Source: Okeania sp. SIO3I5 (GTDB taxonomy: Bacteria > Cyanobacteriota > Cyanobacteriia > Cyanobacteriales > Microcoleaceae). From it: a stretch of DNA of 64,000 nucleotides. The stretch spans positions 32,782 to 96,781 of the forward strand of contig NZ_JAAHHT010000001.1 in the NCBI RefSeq assembly GCF_010672085.1, given 5' to 3'. The notes under the pieces are model-generated. The model ran no database searches, was not told the DNA's origin, and saw nothing but the letters and a program-made list of their open reading frames with translations. Position 1 is the first letter of the stretch. Each line of letters starts with the position of its first letter. Shown here in pieces: positions 54,837-64,000 of this stretch. A program made the translations under genes and the position numbers.

Positions 54837-56786
54837 ATGAATAGTGAATCAGTATTAAAATTGCTGCTCATTGATAATGACTCTATCTTTCGGATGGGGT
54901 TAAAATTTTCTTTCGAGCAGTTTTCAGATATAGAAATAGTAGTTGAGACAGAAGTAGGATCGGAAGCTTTAAAATTTATTCAAAATTTGAACAAACAAGA
55001 GAATAAATTTTTTGTAATTCTAGACATAGAAACTAATAATTTGCTTCCTCAAAATTCAGAGGAAATTACAATTTCTGGAATTGATTTTTGTCAGCAGCTA
55101 AAAACTTCTTGCCCAGAGTTACAAATATTATTATTGACATCCTTGCAAGATACCTTATTATTGACATTTTTACGAGAATTAGGTGTCAATGGTTATTGCC
55201 AAAAAGGAATCAGTATTTCTGAGTTAATAATTATTATTAGACAAATAGCAAATGGTGAGTTTTATTGGGTAAATATTCCTGAGATTGAATCTATACAAGA
55301 AAGTTCAGAAAAACCAGCAAATTTAAGTTTAAGAGTTCAAACCAGAAATTTTTTCAATACTATTTTTGATAACGTCTATCAGTCTGGAATTAAACAAATA
55401 GATTCTTCTTTATCGGAAGTAACATCTCAACTCAATGAAAGACTAGAAAATTTAGATAGAAATAATTTAACCTCTTTACTTAATGTGGCAATAACTTCTG
55501 GGCAACGTCGAGAATTACTAACAGCTAGATGGATACTTAGTCACTTATTACCTAAATCTTTTAATGCCCAGAAACAGCAGCAACAAATAAATGTAAATAG
55601 AGATTATTTTGGGGATTCAAAACTACAAAAGATTACAGAATTACCAACTAATAAACTTATTAATTCAGCGAACAATAATCGGGCAACTATTCAGAACAGA
55701 AATGCAGAAGTTATTTCTCAAACTTCCACTGAGACAACGAATGTACAAACAGCATTATTTGAAGCAACAATAGCTAAATTAAATGCTAATTTAATTAACT
55801 TCAGTGGATTACCAATGGAAATTGATATATTGCGAGGTTATAAGAAACAAGAACTAATTTATATAGCTTTATGTAAATTTGAAGATATTCTTGATGAACT
55901 CCGTAGTGCTTCTATTCTGATGGAAGAAATACCAAAACAAAAATATGAGATTGTGCATAATTTGTGGCAATTGACGAGTCAAGTTTTTTTGGATAAATAC
56001 TATCAACTAGAAATCACTAATGGTATAGGAACTGTCAATTATTTTTCAGAAAAAATTAGAGTAGAAGTGATGCCAGTCTTGTTCAATGAAACAGATAATG
56101 TGCATAAGTTTATTCTTGATAAAATTCCTTTAGTTGAAGAATTAATATCTTACTTATTATTTGAAGTTCCTTTGGTAGTTGATAATGTATCTTTTGCGGT
56201 AGGTTCTCCTGAAGCTATGGAACGTTCTGAAGCTTTACTGCAAAATTTATTAATTTCAGTTGCTAATGGTGTTATGCAACCTTTATTAAATAATTTTGCT
56301 CATGTAGAAGAAATTAAAGAACATTTTTACGACAGACAATTATTATCAACACGAGATATTGAAAAGTTCCGTAATCAGTTATCCTGGAAATATCGTATAG
56401 AAGAATATATAGGGGAACCAAAGGCAATTTTTGAGAGTAACTTTTTCTTATTTGTGTTGAATGAACGTGGCATCAAAAAAATATCTATTTATTCACCTCG
56501 TAGACATGAATTAGGACAACTCTCAGGCATTCCATTAACGGTAACATTACTATTAGAAACTCGGGATGCAATAGCTCCTGGTATTAAAGCAACTGTTTCT
56601 TTTATTGGCAGTGGAGTTGTGTATTTACTTACTCAAGTAATTGGGCGTGGTATAGGTTTAATTGGAAGAGGTATTATTCAGGGTGTAGGTAGTTCTTTTC
56701 AAGATGTTAAATTTGGTAGAAATAATAATACGGGAGAAGCAAGAAAAAGTCAGCAAGGAAGTAGAAGGCAGAAAGGAAGTATTTAA
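54837..56786 (+). CDS. REC-like plus DUF3685 (Ycf55-type) protein
   Basis: A 649-residue protein from ATG 54837; an in-frame extension to 54786 lies in the R1 end and is unlikely. Residues 5-145 are receiver-like: LLLIDNDSIFRMG, then VILDIETNN with the phospho-acceptor position Asp, LLLTSLQ and YCQKGIS, so all receiver landmarks are present in modified form. The C-terminal half (about 300-630) is the DUF3685/Ycf55 region of cyanobacteria and red-algal plastids, ending ITSxFIGSGVVYLLTQVIGR. No DNA-binding domain is obvious. The function is unknown; a link to photosynthetic regulation has only been guessed for Ycf55. Confidence 0.8.
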   Translation: MNSESVLKLLLIDNDSIFRMGLKFSFEQFSDIEIVVETEVGSEALKFIQNLNKQENKFFVILDIETNNLLPQNSEEITISGIDFCQQLKTSCPELQILLLTSLQDTLLLTFLRELGVNGYCQKGISISELIIIIRQIANGEFYWVNIPEIESIQESSEKPANLSLRVQTRNFFNTIFDNVYQSGIKQIDSSLSEVTSQLNERLENLDRNNLTSLLNVAITSGQRRELLTARWILSHLLPKSFNAQKQQQQINVNRDYFGDSKLQKITELPTNKLINSANNNRATIQNRNAEVISQTSTETTNVQTALFEATIAKLNANLINFSGLPMEIDILRGYKKQELIYIALCKFEDILDELRSASILMEEIPKQKYEIVHNLWQLTSQVFLDKYYQLEITNGIGTVNYFSEKIRVEVMPVLFNETDNVHKFILDKIPLVEELISYLLFEVPLVVDNVSFAVGSPEAMERSEALLQNLLISVANGVMQPLLNNFAHVEEIKEHFYDRQLLSTRDIEKFRNQLSWKYRIEEYIGEPKAIFESNFFLFVLNERGIKKISIYSPRRHELGQLSGIPLTVTLLLETRDAIAPGIKATVSFIGSGVVYLLTQVIGRGIGLIGRGIIQGVGSSFQDVKFGRNNNTGEARKSQQGSRRQKGSI

Positions 56787-57109
56787 AATTCAAAATTCAA
56801 AAGTTAAAAGTTAAAAGAGTTAAAAGTTAAAAGAGTTAAGAGTTAAGAGTTAAGAGTTAAGAGTTAAAAGTTAAAAGTAATTTCTGACTAAGTTTGAGCT
56901 TGAAAAATAGCTTCAAACTATATAAAGTCTATTCCATGTAAATGTGGTACAGTAACTCTTGTATATTGGCTCAAAAAGAATGAAAACTTACAGTAGTTTT
57001 GATTAACATAGAATACATAAATTTTGGCTTAAAGGCAGAATGCATAGGGCAGAATTGTTGTAGTCTACCTTATATGAAAATTGCTATAATTCCATGCTTC
57101 AAAACTTCA
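56787..57109. other. Gap with AGTTAAAAGTTAAAAG repeats
   Basis: Runs of GAGTTAAGAGTTAAGA and AAAAGTTAAAAG at 56800-56880. The rest is AT-rich and contains no gene I can see. Confidence 0.45.
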
Positions 57110-57665
57110 AACACTATTTAAAAAGCTACTACTTATGAAATAATTTCAAAAAATAACTGTAGCATTAAAGTTTTGAACCGATCAAATCTTACTTTTTATT
57201 TTTAAATTTTGATTTTTAAATTTTGATTTTTAACTTCCGTCAAACCCACTCTATGTAAAATAATTTCCTAAAATAACTATAGCATCAAAATTTTGAGCCG
57301 AGCAAATTTAAGTTTTAAGTTTTAAGTTTTAAATTTTAAGTTTTAAATTTTAAGTTTTGACTTCCGTCGAACTCTTTCTATGTAAAATAATTTCCCAAAA
57401 TAACTGTAGCATCAAAATTTTGAGCCGAGCAAATCTTACTTTTAACTTTTAACTTTTAATTTCTGTCTAACCCACTCTATGTAAAATAATTTCCTAAAAT
57501 AATTGTAGCATCAAAATTTTGAGCCGAGCAAATCTTACTTTTAACTTTTAACTTTTAACTTCCGTCTAACCCGCTCTATGTAAAATAATTTTCTAAAATA
57601 ACTATAACATCAAAGTTTTGAGCTGATAAAATCTTACTTTTAACTTTTAACTTTTAACTTCTGTG
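57110..57665. repeat. Five-copy tandem array (97-128 bp)
   Basis: The anchors TATGTAAAATAATTTCC and similar lie at about 57132, 57251, 57379, 57476 and 57575. The unit reads AAATAACTGTAGCATCAAAA, TTTTGAGCCGAGCAAATCTT, then a variable TTTTAACTTTTAACTT run, TTCCGTCTAACCC. Length differences come from the TTTTAAC run. The array stops 40 bp before the next gene. Confidence 0.85.
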
Positions 57666-57703
57666 AAACGGTATTTCCTACTCCCTACTCCCTACTCCCT
57701 AAA

Positions 57704-58525
57704 ATGACAAAATATAGACTCTCTCAACAACACCTAAAATTACTGACAACTTGTCCGCGCAAATTCCAATATCTCTACCTAGATAATTTGAGTGTACCGA
57801 CAACACCTATAGAACAAGAAAGACTAAATTGGGGTAGTCAGTTTCACTTATTAATGCAGCAAAGAGAACTAGGATTACCAATAGAATCTTTAATGCTAGA
57901 AAATCAAGAAATGCAGCATTGTTTTGAAAGTTTTTTCCAAGCTGCACCAGAAATATTAAATCCTCAAACTCAAGATAATTTAATCTTACGTCAAGCTGAA
58001 CATAATCGCAGTATTAATTTTAATAACTATATTCTGACAGTTATTTATGATTTATTAATTGCTGAAAATCAACAAGCACAAATTTTTGATTGGAAAACCT
58101 ATAGTCATCCTCAAAACAAAAAAAAATTAGCTCAAAATTGGCAAACACGCTTATATCTTTATGCCCTAGTTGAAACTAGCAACTATTTGTCAGAAGCAGT
58201 TTCTATGACTTATTGGTTTATCCAACCAAAAAGTCAAAGCTTACCCTACAAACTAAAATTTTCTTATAATCAACAAGCACACAAAAAAACTGAACAGAAT
58301 TTACAGGAGATATTAAATAATTTAACTTACTGGTTAAAAAATTACCAGGAAGAGGGGGCAGAATTTCCACAAGTGGAGATTCTTAATATTTGTCATACTT
58401 GTCAATTTGCTACTCGCTGTGAACGTTTTTCAGAAGTTCATAACAGAGAAGCAGATATTGAGTCTACAGATATTTCTGCTGATTTAATATTCAGTCTAGA
58501 TAGTATTCCAGAAATATCAATTTAG
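57704..58525 (+). CDS. PD-(D/E)XK nuclease with Fe-S cysteines (RecB/Cas4-like)
   Basis: A 273-residue protein. Four cysteines (C17 in TTCPRKFQY; C230, C233 and C239 in CHTCQFATRC) frame the nuclease core and should bind a 4Fe-4S cluster, as in Cas4, AddB and Dna2. The core has His48 (GSQFHLL), Asp116 (VIYDLLI), Asp129-x-Lys131 (FDWKTY, the D/E-x-K pair) and QTRLYLY (147-153, the QxxxY motif). All catalytic landmarks of a RecB-family exonuclease are intact. No cas genes, AddAB or helicase are nearby, so it is an orphan that may act in DNA repair or degradation. Start ATG follows CCCTACTCCC repeats. Confidence 0.85.
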   Translation: MTKYRLSQQHLKLLTTCPRKFQYLYLDNLSVPTTPIEQERLNWGSQFHLLMQQRELGLPIESLMLENQEMQHCFESFFQAAPEILNPQTQDNLILRQAEHNRSINFNNYILTVIYDLLIAENQQAQIFDWKTYSHPQNKKKLAQNWQTRLYLYALVETSNYLSEAVSMTYWFIQPKSQSLPYKLKFSYNQQAHKKTEQNLQEILNNLTYWLKNYQEEGAEFPQVEILNICHTCQFATRCERFSEVHNREADIESTDISADLIFSLDSIPEISI

Positions 58526-59160
58526 CTTAAAATTAAAATTATTTAATTAAAAATAATAAGTAATAATAAAAATCTACTCGCTCTCCTCACTCGCTTAATT
58601 ATACATCCAATCTATATAGTACATAAAGTATACTTTGATTTTTAACAATTTTAATTAAAAAATCCTAAATGTTATTCCATATCTCATAATCTCATATAAA
58701 ATCCGCTTAATTCAGTATAAAAAATGTTCCATAAAAAGCCATTGCCAAATATTTCTTTATCTCCCTATCCACATTCCCCACACTCCCGATACTCCCCACA
58801 CTCTTTCTCTAATTATACCGATGTTACCGGACTTGATATAACCTACCATTTCAAAATTAATATAGCGCTACGCGAAGCGTGAATAGGGAACACGGAATAG
58901 CGGTGCGACCCCGTGTCGGCCACAGACGCAAGGGAACGCGCACCAAGAGAGGGAATAGGGAATAGTAAACTTTCAAAGGGTTTTTCTTATAGGGAAATGC
59001 TCCGCAAACAGGATTTATAAATGTCCTAACCTTTACTTCGACTGCTATAAAATTATTTTACTTTTGACTGATAAGTTTAGACTTTTGTTTATGAGCCAAG
59101 GAAAGAATTCCATGACGAATTATGCCAAAATTAGAAATAGCATATATTAATTCTCATTGA
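58526..59160. other. Gap with R5 element and heptamers
   Basis: An R5 element lies at 58694-58839 (ATATAAAATCCGCTTAATTC to GTTACCGGACTTGATAT). It is followed by GCGCTACGCGAAGCGTG, AGGGAACACGGAATAGC and a GCGGTGCGACCCCGTGTCGG block also found near 3985. No gene is seen. Confidence 0.5.
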
Positions 59161-59270
59161 TTACCGAAAAATTAAGGTTTAAAGCCTCTCATAAGCAAGG
59201 AGAAAAAAACGAAAAAATTCCTTTTGACCAATCCTTCTATTACAGAAGAGGTAATTAATAATTAATTATT
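59161..59270. mobile_element. Element R6 in reverse, abutting a kinase gene
   Basis: TTACCGAAAAATTAAGGTTT, AAAGCCTCTCATAAGC, GACCAATCCTTCTATTACAG, AAGAGGTAATTAATAATTAA. The in-frame TTG at 59269 used by the longest frame of the next gene is at its edge. Confidence 0.7.
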
Positions 59271-59319
59271 GAAAAATAACTTAGAAATTGAAAGCAACTG
59301 GCTTATTAATCAGAATATC

Positions 59320-60504
59320 ATGTCATCAAAAATACTTGTTGTGGATGATGAACCAGATTTTGAATCACTAATCGTCCGTAACTTTAGAAAAAAAATCAAG
59401 CAAAAAGAACTGAATTTTATTTTTGCCAGAAATGGTGTAGAAGCACTAGAAATTTTGTCAAAGGAACTCAATGTAGACATCGTATTAACTGATATTAATA
59501 TGCCCTTAATGGATGGGTTAACTTTGCTGGATAATCTTCAAGTTCATTATCCTGATATCAAGGCAGTAATTATTTCTGCTTATGATGATATGGAAAAAAT
59601 TAGGTCTGCAATGAATAGAGGTGCTTTTGATTTTTTGACTAAACCTATAGACTTTCAAGATTTAGACATTACGATCAAAAAAACATTAGCAAATGTTCAG
59701 CAACTCAAAGAAAATAAGCGTTTAAAACAAGAAAAAAATGAAGCAGAAGCAGCAAATAAAGCCAAAAGTGTATTTCTAGCAAATATGAGCCATGAATTAC
59801 GAACACCATTAAATGCTATTATTGGCTACAGTGAAATTTTACTAGAAGATGCTGATGATTTAGGCTATGAAGATTTTATCAACGACCTTCACAATATTCA
59901 TACTTCAGGGAAACATTTACTAACAATAATTAATGACATTCTCGATCTTTCAAAAATTGAGGCTGGTAAGATGGATGTTCACTGGGAAAGTATTAATATT
60001 ATGGCATTAATTGAAAATGTTTTAGCAACTATTCAACCCTTGATTGAGCAAAATGGTAATACATTAGAAATAATCTGTGAAGATAATGAGGAACCGATAG
60101 TTGCCGATCCTAATAAAATGCGCCAAGTAATTTTAAATCTTTTGAGTAATGCGGCTAAATTCACAGAGAATGGTCAAATAATTTTGAAGGTTAAAGTTGT
60201 TAATAATGATGGAAATTTGATTACTCAAAATGGAAAGTATAACTCTACAAGTAAGGTGTTAGTTTTAAGTGTTGCTGATACTGGTATAGGTATATCAGAA
60301 GACAAAATAGATAGTTTATTTCAACCATTTACTCAAGTTGATGATTCAACAACACGAAAATATGGAGGAACTGGTTTAGGTTTAGCTATTAGTCGTCACT
60401 TTTGTAAAATGATGGGTGGAGATATTGGTGTAGTTAGTGAAGTGAATAAAGGTTCAATATTTACTGTAAAATTTCCTGTTCCTGAAGCAGGATTTCTTAA
60501 TTAA
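59320..60504 (+). CDS. Response regulator / histidine kinase hybrid (REC-HisKA-HATPase)
   Basis: A 394-residue cytosolic protein from ATG 59320. REC (about 3-120) has VVDDEPD, phospho-Asp in [13 protein letters not shown], and [10 protein letters not shown] short coiled coil ([17 protein letters not shown]) leads to HisKA with the phospho-His in [19 protein letters not shown]. HATPase_c has the N-box [11 protein letters not shown]1 VADTGIGIS and G2 GGTGLGLAI. An N-terminal receiver ahead of the kinase suggests the kinase is switched by an upstream phospho-donor, common in cyanobacterial relays. The longer start (TTG 59269) would add 17 residues and lies at the edge of element R6. No cognate sensor is adjacent. 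Confidence 0.9.
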   Translation: MSSKILVVDDEPDFESLIVRNFRKKIKQKELNFIFARNGVEALEILSKELNVDIVLTDINMPLMDGLTLLDNLQVHYPDIKAVIISAYDDMEKIRSAMNRGAFDFLTKPIDFQDLDITIKKTLANVQQLKENKRLKQEKNEAEAANKAKSVFLANMSHELRTPLNAIIGYSEILLEDADDLGYEDFINDLHNIHTSGKHLLTIINDILDLSKIEAGKMDVHWESINIMALIENVLATIQPLIEQNGNTLEIICEDNEEPIVADPNKMRQVILNLLSNAAKFTENGQIILKVKVVNNDGNLITQNGKYNSTSKVLVLSVADTGIGISEDKIDSLFQPFTQVDDSTTRKYGGTGLGLAISRHFCKMMGGDIGVVSEVNKGSIFTVKFPVPEAGFLN

Positions 60505-61301
60505 GAATAGGGAGTGTGCTAACAATTAATAATTAATAATTATTAATTATTAATTACCTCTTCTTTACAATAATGGATAATGGATAATTACCTCTCCCTA
60601 AAAGGGAGAGGATTGACTAAAAGGAAAAAATTTATTTCTCTTGGTCGATTGGATATGCCGAGGTCTCCTCGGCATCCCTCCCTACGGGAAGCTCCGCTTT
60701 TCATGTCGCGCAGCGTTAACGTAGTTATGCGTAGCAAAACGACCGCTTTTTCCCCTTGAAAGGGGAGGCTTTAAACCTAAATTATCTAATTATTTAATTG
60801 TTTAATTGTTTAATTGTTTAATTGTTTCAGTAACATAAGAATTGCCTAAAAGGAATTTTTTTCTTCTCTTAGTTGATTGGATATGGCGAGGTTTTCTCAG
60901 CATCCATCAACCGCTTTTTTATCTATGAATGGAAAGGCTTTATACCTTAATTTTTCGGTAATAAAATAGGTTTACCTCATTAGTCTGAGAAATTATATAT
61001 GATTTTAATGAATTATAAAATATACAAAGCAATAAAATATAGTAATTAATCTTCTTCCTTTTGCTATATCTTATTCACAGTAATAATTAAACTTTTAATT
61101 TTTTCTATATTCTATATTTGTATGACTAGCCATAATTTTTTTATTCTATTAGTTGTAGTTGCTAAAAAGAATTTTTATAGCTCAGAAAGAATTGGTTAGA
61201 ACATAGACTGATAATAAATCTTAAACTAGGAAATGTTTTTCCAATTGTTCCCTATTCCCTATTTCCTATTCCCTATTCCCTATTCCCTGCTATAAATAAA
61301 G
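60505..61301. other. Gap with two long R6 copies
   Basis: R6-type segments at 60530-60840 and 60840-60965 contain GGGAGAGGATTGACTAAAAG, TTGGTCGATTGGATATGCCG and GGGGAGGCTTTAAACC, ending TTAATTTTTCGGTAA. From 61190 there is AGACTGATAATAAATCTTAA (also near 10205 and 34320) followed by TATTCCCTATTCCC heptamers up to recJ. No gene. Confidence 0.55.
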
Positions 61302-64000
61302 ATGTCTAAAGAAAAATTTTCTTGGCAAATTCCTATATCTGATAATCTGCCTGATTCATTTATTGAATCTGTCAAAAATTATGCACCAAAGTTATCAGGA
61401 AAATATCTAGCACAATTATTATGGCAGCGAGGAATTAAAGATACTAAAAATATAGCAGGCTTTTTAAAACCAAAACAATATCAACCAACTAGCTCCTTTG
61501 AATTTGGCGTAGAAATTAACAGAGCTATAGAAAGAATTACCTCTGCTATAAATGATCGAGAAAAAGTTGCTATCTGGGGAGACTTTGATGCAGATGGAAT
61601 TACTTCAACATCCGTACTTTGGGATGGATTAGGAGAATTTTTCGATAAAAATAACCAACTAACTTATTATATTCCTAACAGATTTACAGAATCTCATGGT
61701 TTGAATTTTTCCGGAATAGAACGGTTAGCAAAAGCAAATTATAGTTTGATAATTACCTGCGATACAGGCAGTACAAATATTGCCGAAATAGAATATGCAA
61801 ATAATTTAGGAATAGATATAATTGTTACCGATCATCACACTCTTCCCTCAGAACGTCCGCCATTATTTGCTATTATTAATCCTCGCTATTTTTCCCCCGA
61901 TAATCCTTTATATAATTTATCTGGAGTTGCTGTAGCTTATAAACTTATAGAAGCACTTTATTTAACTCATCCAAAAATACCTAAACTTCCCCTAACAGAA
62001 TTATTAGATTTAGTAGCTATTGGTTTAATTGCCGATCTAGTTCAGCTAACAGATGATTGTCGTTATTTAGCACAAATAGGTATTGAAAAATTAAGCACAC
62101 AATTACACACAACTACTAGACCTGGAGTTGCTAAACTTTTAGAGTTGTGCAAAAAAACAGGCGATCGCCCTACAGATATTTCTTTTGGTATTGGCCCTCG
62201 AATTAATGCTGTAAGTAGAATTATGGGAGATGCTAGTTTTTGTGTGGAACTGTTGACCAGTCGTGACCTTCAAAATTGTCAAAAATTGGCGTTAGAAACG
62301 GAATTAGCTAACTCTAGGCGGAAATCTATACAAAAAGAAGTAGCTGAAGATGTTGCCAAAAAATTGACTAAATTAGACCTTTCTACTACTCATGTTATAG
62401 TTTTGACAGACCCTCAATGGCCTGTCGGTGTGCTAGGATTAGTTGCAGGACAAATAGCTCAAGAGTATGGTCGTCCTACTATTTTATTAAGTGAGGAAAC
62501 TGAAGCTACTAGAACTTCTGAAGAAAAATTGTTAGCTCGTGGTTCTGCCCGTTCTGTTGGTAAAATAGACCTTTATGAGTTGGTGAAAAATCAGGCACAT
62601 TTATTAGATAGGTTTGGTGGTCATCCTTTTGCTGCTGGTTTGAGTTTGCCAGTAGAAAATATTCCAATATTTACGGATGCTATTAATCAACTATTGGGAC
62701 AAACATTAGGTGTAAGTCTGAACCAAACTTCAGTAATAGAAGTAGATTTAATTGTGACTGTATCTGAGTTGGGTAGAGATTTATTTCAAGAACTGAAGCT
62801 TTTAGAACCCTGTGGTATGGGCAACCCGGTACCTAAACTTTTGATTCAAAATTGTTGGTTTACTAATGTTTGGCATCGGAACCAAACGGACTTACGGGGA
62901 AATAAGGTCAAGTATATTAAGACAAGTTTTGAAATTTGCGATGAGTCTATAGATAAAGGTTTTCCTGGTCTTTGGTGGGGTCATTATAAGGATGAAGTTC
63001 CGGAAGGTATATGTGATGCGGTAGTGGAACTAGATTTCAATACTTACGAGAAACGTTATGAAGTTCGACTTATTGCTGTACAACTTAATCTTGAAGATAC
63101 TCAAGTCATTGCATTAAATTCTGCAGATTGGATATTGGACTGGCGTCAAGGAATTCAAAATTCAAAATTCAAAGTTCAAAAGTATTTCTCTACGGATGAA
63201 TCTCATTTATCCTTTCCAGGAAATGAAAATTCAAAATTTGATAATCAGAACTATAGTGCTATTGAAAAGTCAGACCTATCTCTTCCCCAAAATGAAAATT
63301 CAAAATTTGATAATCAGAACTATAGTGCTATTGAAAAGTCAGACCTATCCCTTCCTGCAAATGAAAATTCAAAATTTGATACTCAGAACTATAGTGCTAG
63401 TGATAAGTCAGACCTATCTCTTCCCAAAAATGAAAATTTAAAATTTGATACTCATAACTGTAGTGCTAGTGAAAAGTCAGACCTATCCCTTTCCGAAAAT
63501 GAAAATTCAAAATTTGATACTCAGAACTATAGTGCTAGCGAAAAGTCTCAAGTCTTGCCTCCGAGAAATGAAAATTCAAATGATAAGTCTGAGGTCTTGC
63601 CTTTGAGAAATGAAAATTCAAAATTAGATACTCAGAACTATAGTGCTAGTGATAAGTCAGACCTATCTCTTCCCAAAAATGAAAATTTAAAATTTGATAC
63701 TCATAACAGTGTTAGTGATAAGTCTCAGGTCTTGCCTCCGAGAAATGAAAATTCAAATAATAAGTTTGAGGTCTTACCTGCGGGAAATGAAAATTCAGAA
63801 ATCCTAACTTCAAACTATAGTGCTAGTGAAAAGTCTGAGGTCTTGCCTCCGGGAAATGGAAATTCAGAAATATTAACTTCAAACTATAGTGCTAGTGAAA
63901 AGTCTCAGGTCTTACTTCCGGGAAATAGAAATTCAAAATTAGATACTCAAAACTATAGTGCTAGTGAAAAGTCTCAGGTCTTGCCTCCGAGAAATGAAAA
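61302..64000 (+). CDS. recJ: Single-stranded-DNA exonuclease RecJ, 3' end beyond the window, with a repeat expansion
   Basis: RecJ degrades single-stranded DNA 5' to 3' in recombination, mismatch and base-excision repair. The frame is open from ATG 61302 to the window end (about 899 codons). DHH-family motifs are intact: WGDFDADGITSTS (92-104), CDTGSTN (153-159), VTDHHTLP (175-182), and the DHHA1 motif RFGGHPFAAG. The OB-like domain (VVELDFNTYEKRYEVRLIAV) ends about residue 605, followed by NSADWILDWRQG. From about 63160 the chain enters at least twelve repeats of a 23-residue unit (NENSKFDTQNYSASEKSDLS-type), some shortened to 14. Ordinary RecJ ends soon after the OB domain or continues with a small C-terminal domain, so the expansion is unusual. 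Confidence 0.88.
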   Translation, partial: MSKEKFSWQIPISDNLPDSFIESVKNYAPKLSGKYLAQLLWQRGIKDTKNIAGFLKPKQYQPTSSFEFGVEINRAIERITSAINDREKVAIWGDFDADGITSTSVLWDGLGEFFDKNNQLTYYIPNRFTESHGLNFSGIERLAKANYSLIITCDTGSTNIAEIEYANNLGIDIIVTDHHTLPSERPPLFAIINPRYFSPDNPLYNLSGVAVAYKLIEALYLTHPKIPKLPLTELLDLVAIGLIADLVQLTDDCRYLAQIGIEKLSTQLHTTTRPGVAKLLELCKKTGDRPTDISFGIGPRINAVSRIMGDASFCVELLTSRDLQNCQKLALETELANSRRKSIQKEVAEDVAKKLTKLDLSTTHVIVLTDPQWPVGVLGLVAGQIAQEYGRPTILLSEETEATRTSEEKLLARGSARSVGKIDLYELVKNQAHLLDRFGGHPFAAGLSLPVENIPIFTDAINQLLGQTLGVSLNQTSVIEVDLIVTVSELGRDLFQELKLLEPCGMGNPVPKLLIQNCWFTNVWHRNQTDLRGNKVKYIKTSFEICDESIDKGFPGLWWGHYKDEVPEGICDAVVELDFNTYEKRYEVRLIAVQLNLEDTQVIALNSADWILDWRQGIQNSKFKVQKYFSTDESHLSFPGNENSKFDNQNYSAIEKSDLSLPQNENSKFDNQNYSAIEKSDLSLPANENSKFDTQNYSASDKSDLSLPKNENLKFDTHNCSASEKSDLSLSENENSKFDTQNYSASEKSQVLPPRNENSNDKSEVLPLRNENSKLDTQNYSASDKSDLSLPKNENLKFDTHNSVSDKSQVLPPRNENSNNKFEVLPAGNENSEILTSNYSASEKSEVLPPGNGNSEILTSNYSASEKSQVLLPGNRNSKLDTQNYSASEKSQVLPPRNE
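63222..64000 (+). repeat. 69-bp coding repeats inside recJ
   Basis: Units GAAAATTCAAAATTTGATAC, TCAGAACTATAGTGCTAG, TGAAAAGTCAGACC recur every 69 bp (23 codons) with some 42-bp short forms. At least twelve are complete before the window ends. All lengths are multiples of three, so the reading frame survives. The start of the array (63150-63180) is ATTCAAAATTCAAA, a motif otherwise seen between genes. Confidence 0.9.

Overview
The window looks like a filamentous, repeat-rich, AT-rich cyanobacterium of the Trichodesmium/Okeania type. The evidence is the recurrent octamer GCGATCGC (HIP1), cyanobacterial families (a CRR6-like NDH-1 assembly factor, a DUF3685/Ycf55-like protein, PatA-like and multi-GAF kinases, a secreted TPR-CHAT protein, DUF1822), heptameric GGGAACA/GGGAATA runs between genes, and a low coding fraction, roughly 55-60 percent by eye. 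The genus is an inference. I could not run any search.

Layout. 1-5 kb: type IV pilin, a long repeat-bearing gap, ilvC, a pentapeptide-repeat protein. 5-12 kb: SagB-like oxidoreductase, a transposase relic, cbiD, guaA. 12-16 kb: three copies of a GTAGGTTGGG repeat, the middle one split by an 813-nt ORF-less group II intron, then a PEP-CTERM protein and a wrecked TrkA gene. 17-21 kb: FGGY kinase, a ferrochelatase-family protein with a poly-His tail, a 1-kb 75-bp repeat array. 21-29 kb: a hypothetical protein, a TrpF-like gene split by a 130-bp element, an alpha/beta hydrolase, a decayed PIN toxin and antitoxin, a PD-(D/E)XK-like protein, a truncated TPR-like gene. 29-37 kb: a 1607-aa multi-GAF histidine kinase, a DUF1822 relic, a hydrolase. 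37-46 kb: a TPR-CHAT protein lacking its catalytic pair, a PatA-like regulator, a 2H phosphoesterase, two repeat arrays. 46-54 kb: ispD, a frameshifted TnpB element, a GT9 glycosyltransferase, CRR6, a membrane-anchored repeat protein. 54-64 kb: a DUF3685 protein, an Fe-S PD-(D/E)XK protein, a REC-histidine kinase, and recJ, which runs off the window inside a 23-residue repeat expansion.

Housekeeping genes (ilvC, cbiD, guaA, ispD, recJ, ndh assembly) stand mostly alone between long gaps, so few operons are evident. The dominant theme is mobile and repetitive DNA. I define at least ten families of short non-autonomous inverted-repeat elements, labelled R1-R10 (my own labels). Several can be excised on paper to restore an interrupted gene or another element exactly, which gives their ends and target duplications. 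The most informative cases are R4 inside a transposase gene and inside an R3 element (both with TA duplications), R6 inside the trpF-like gene, R1 inside the trkA relic, and the group II intron inside R9.

No CRISPR array, tRNA or rRNA was recognised.
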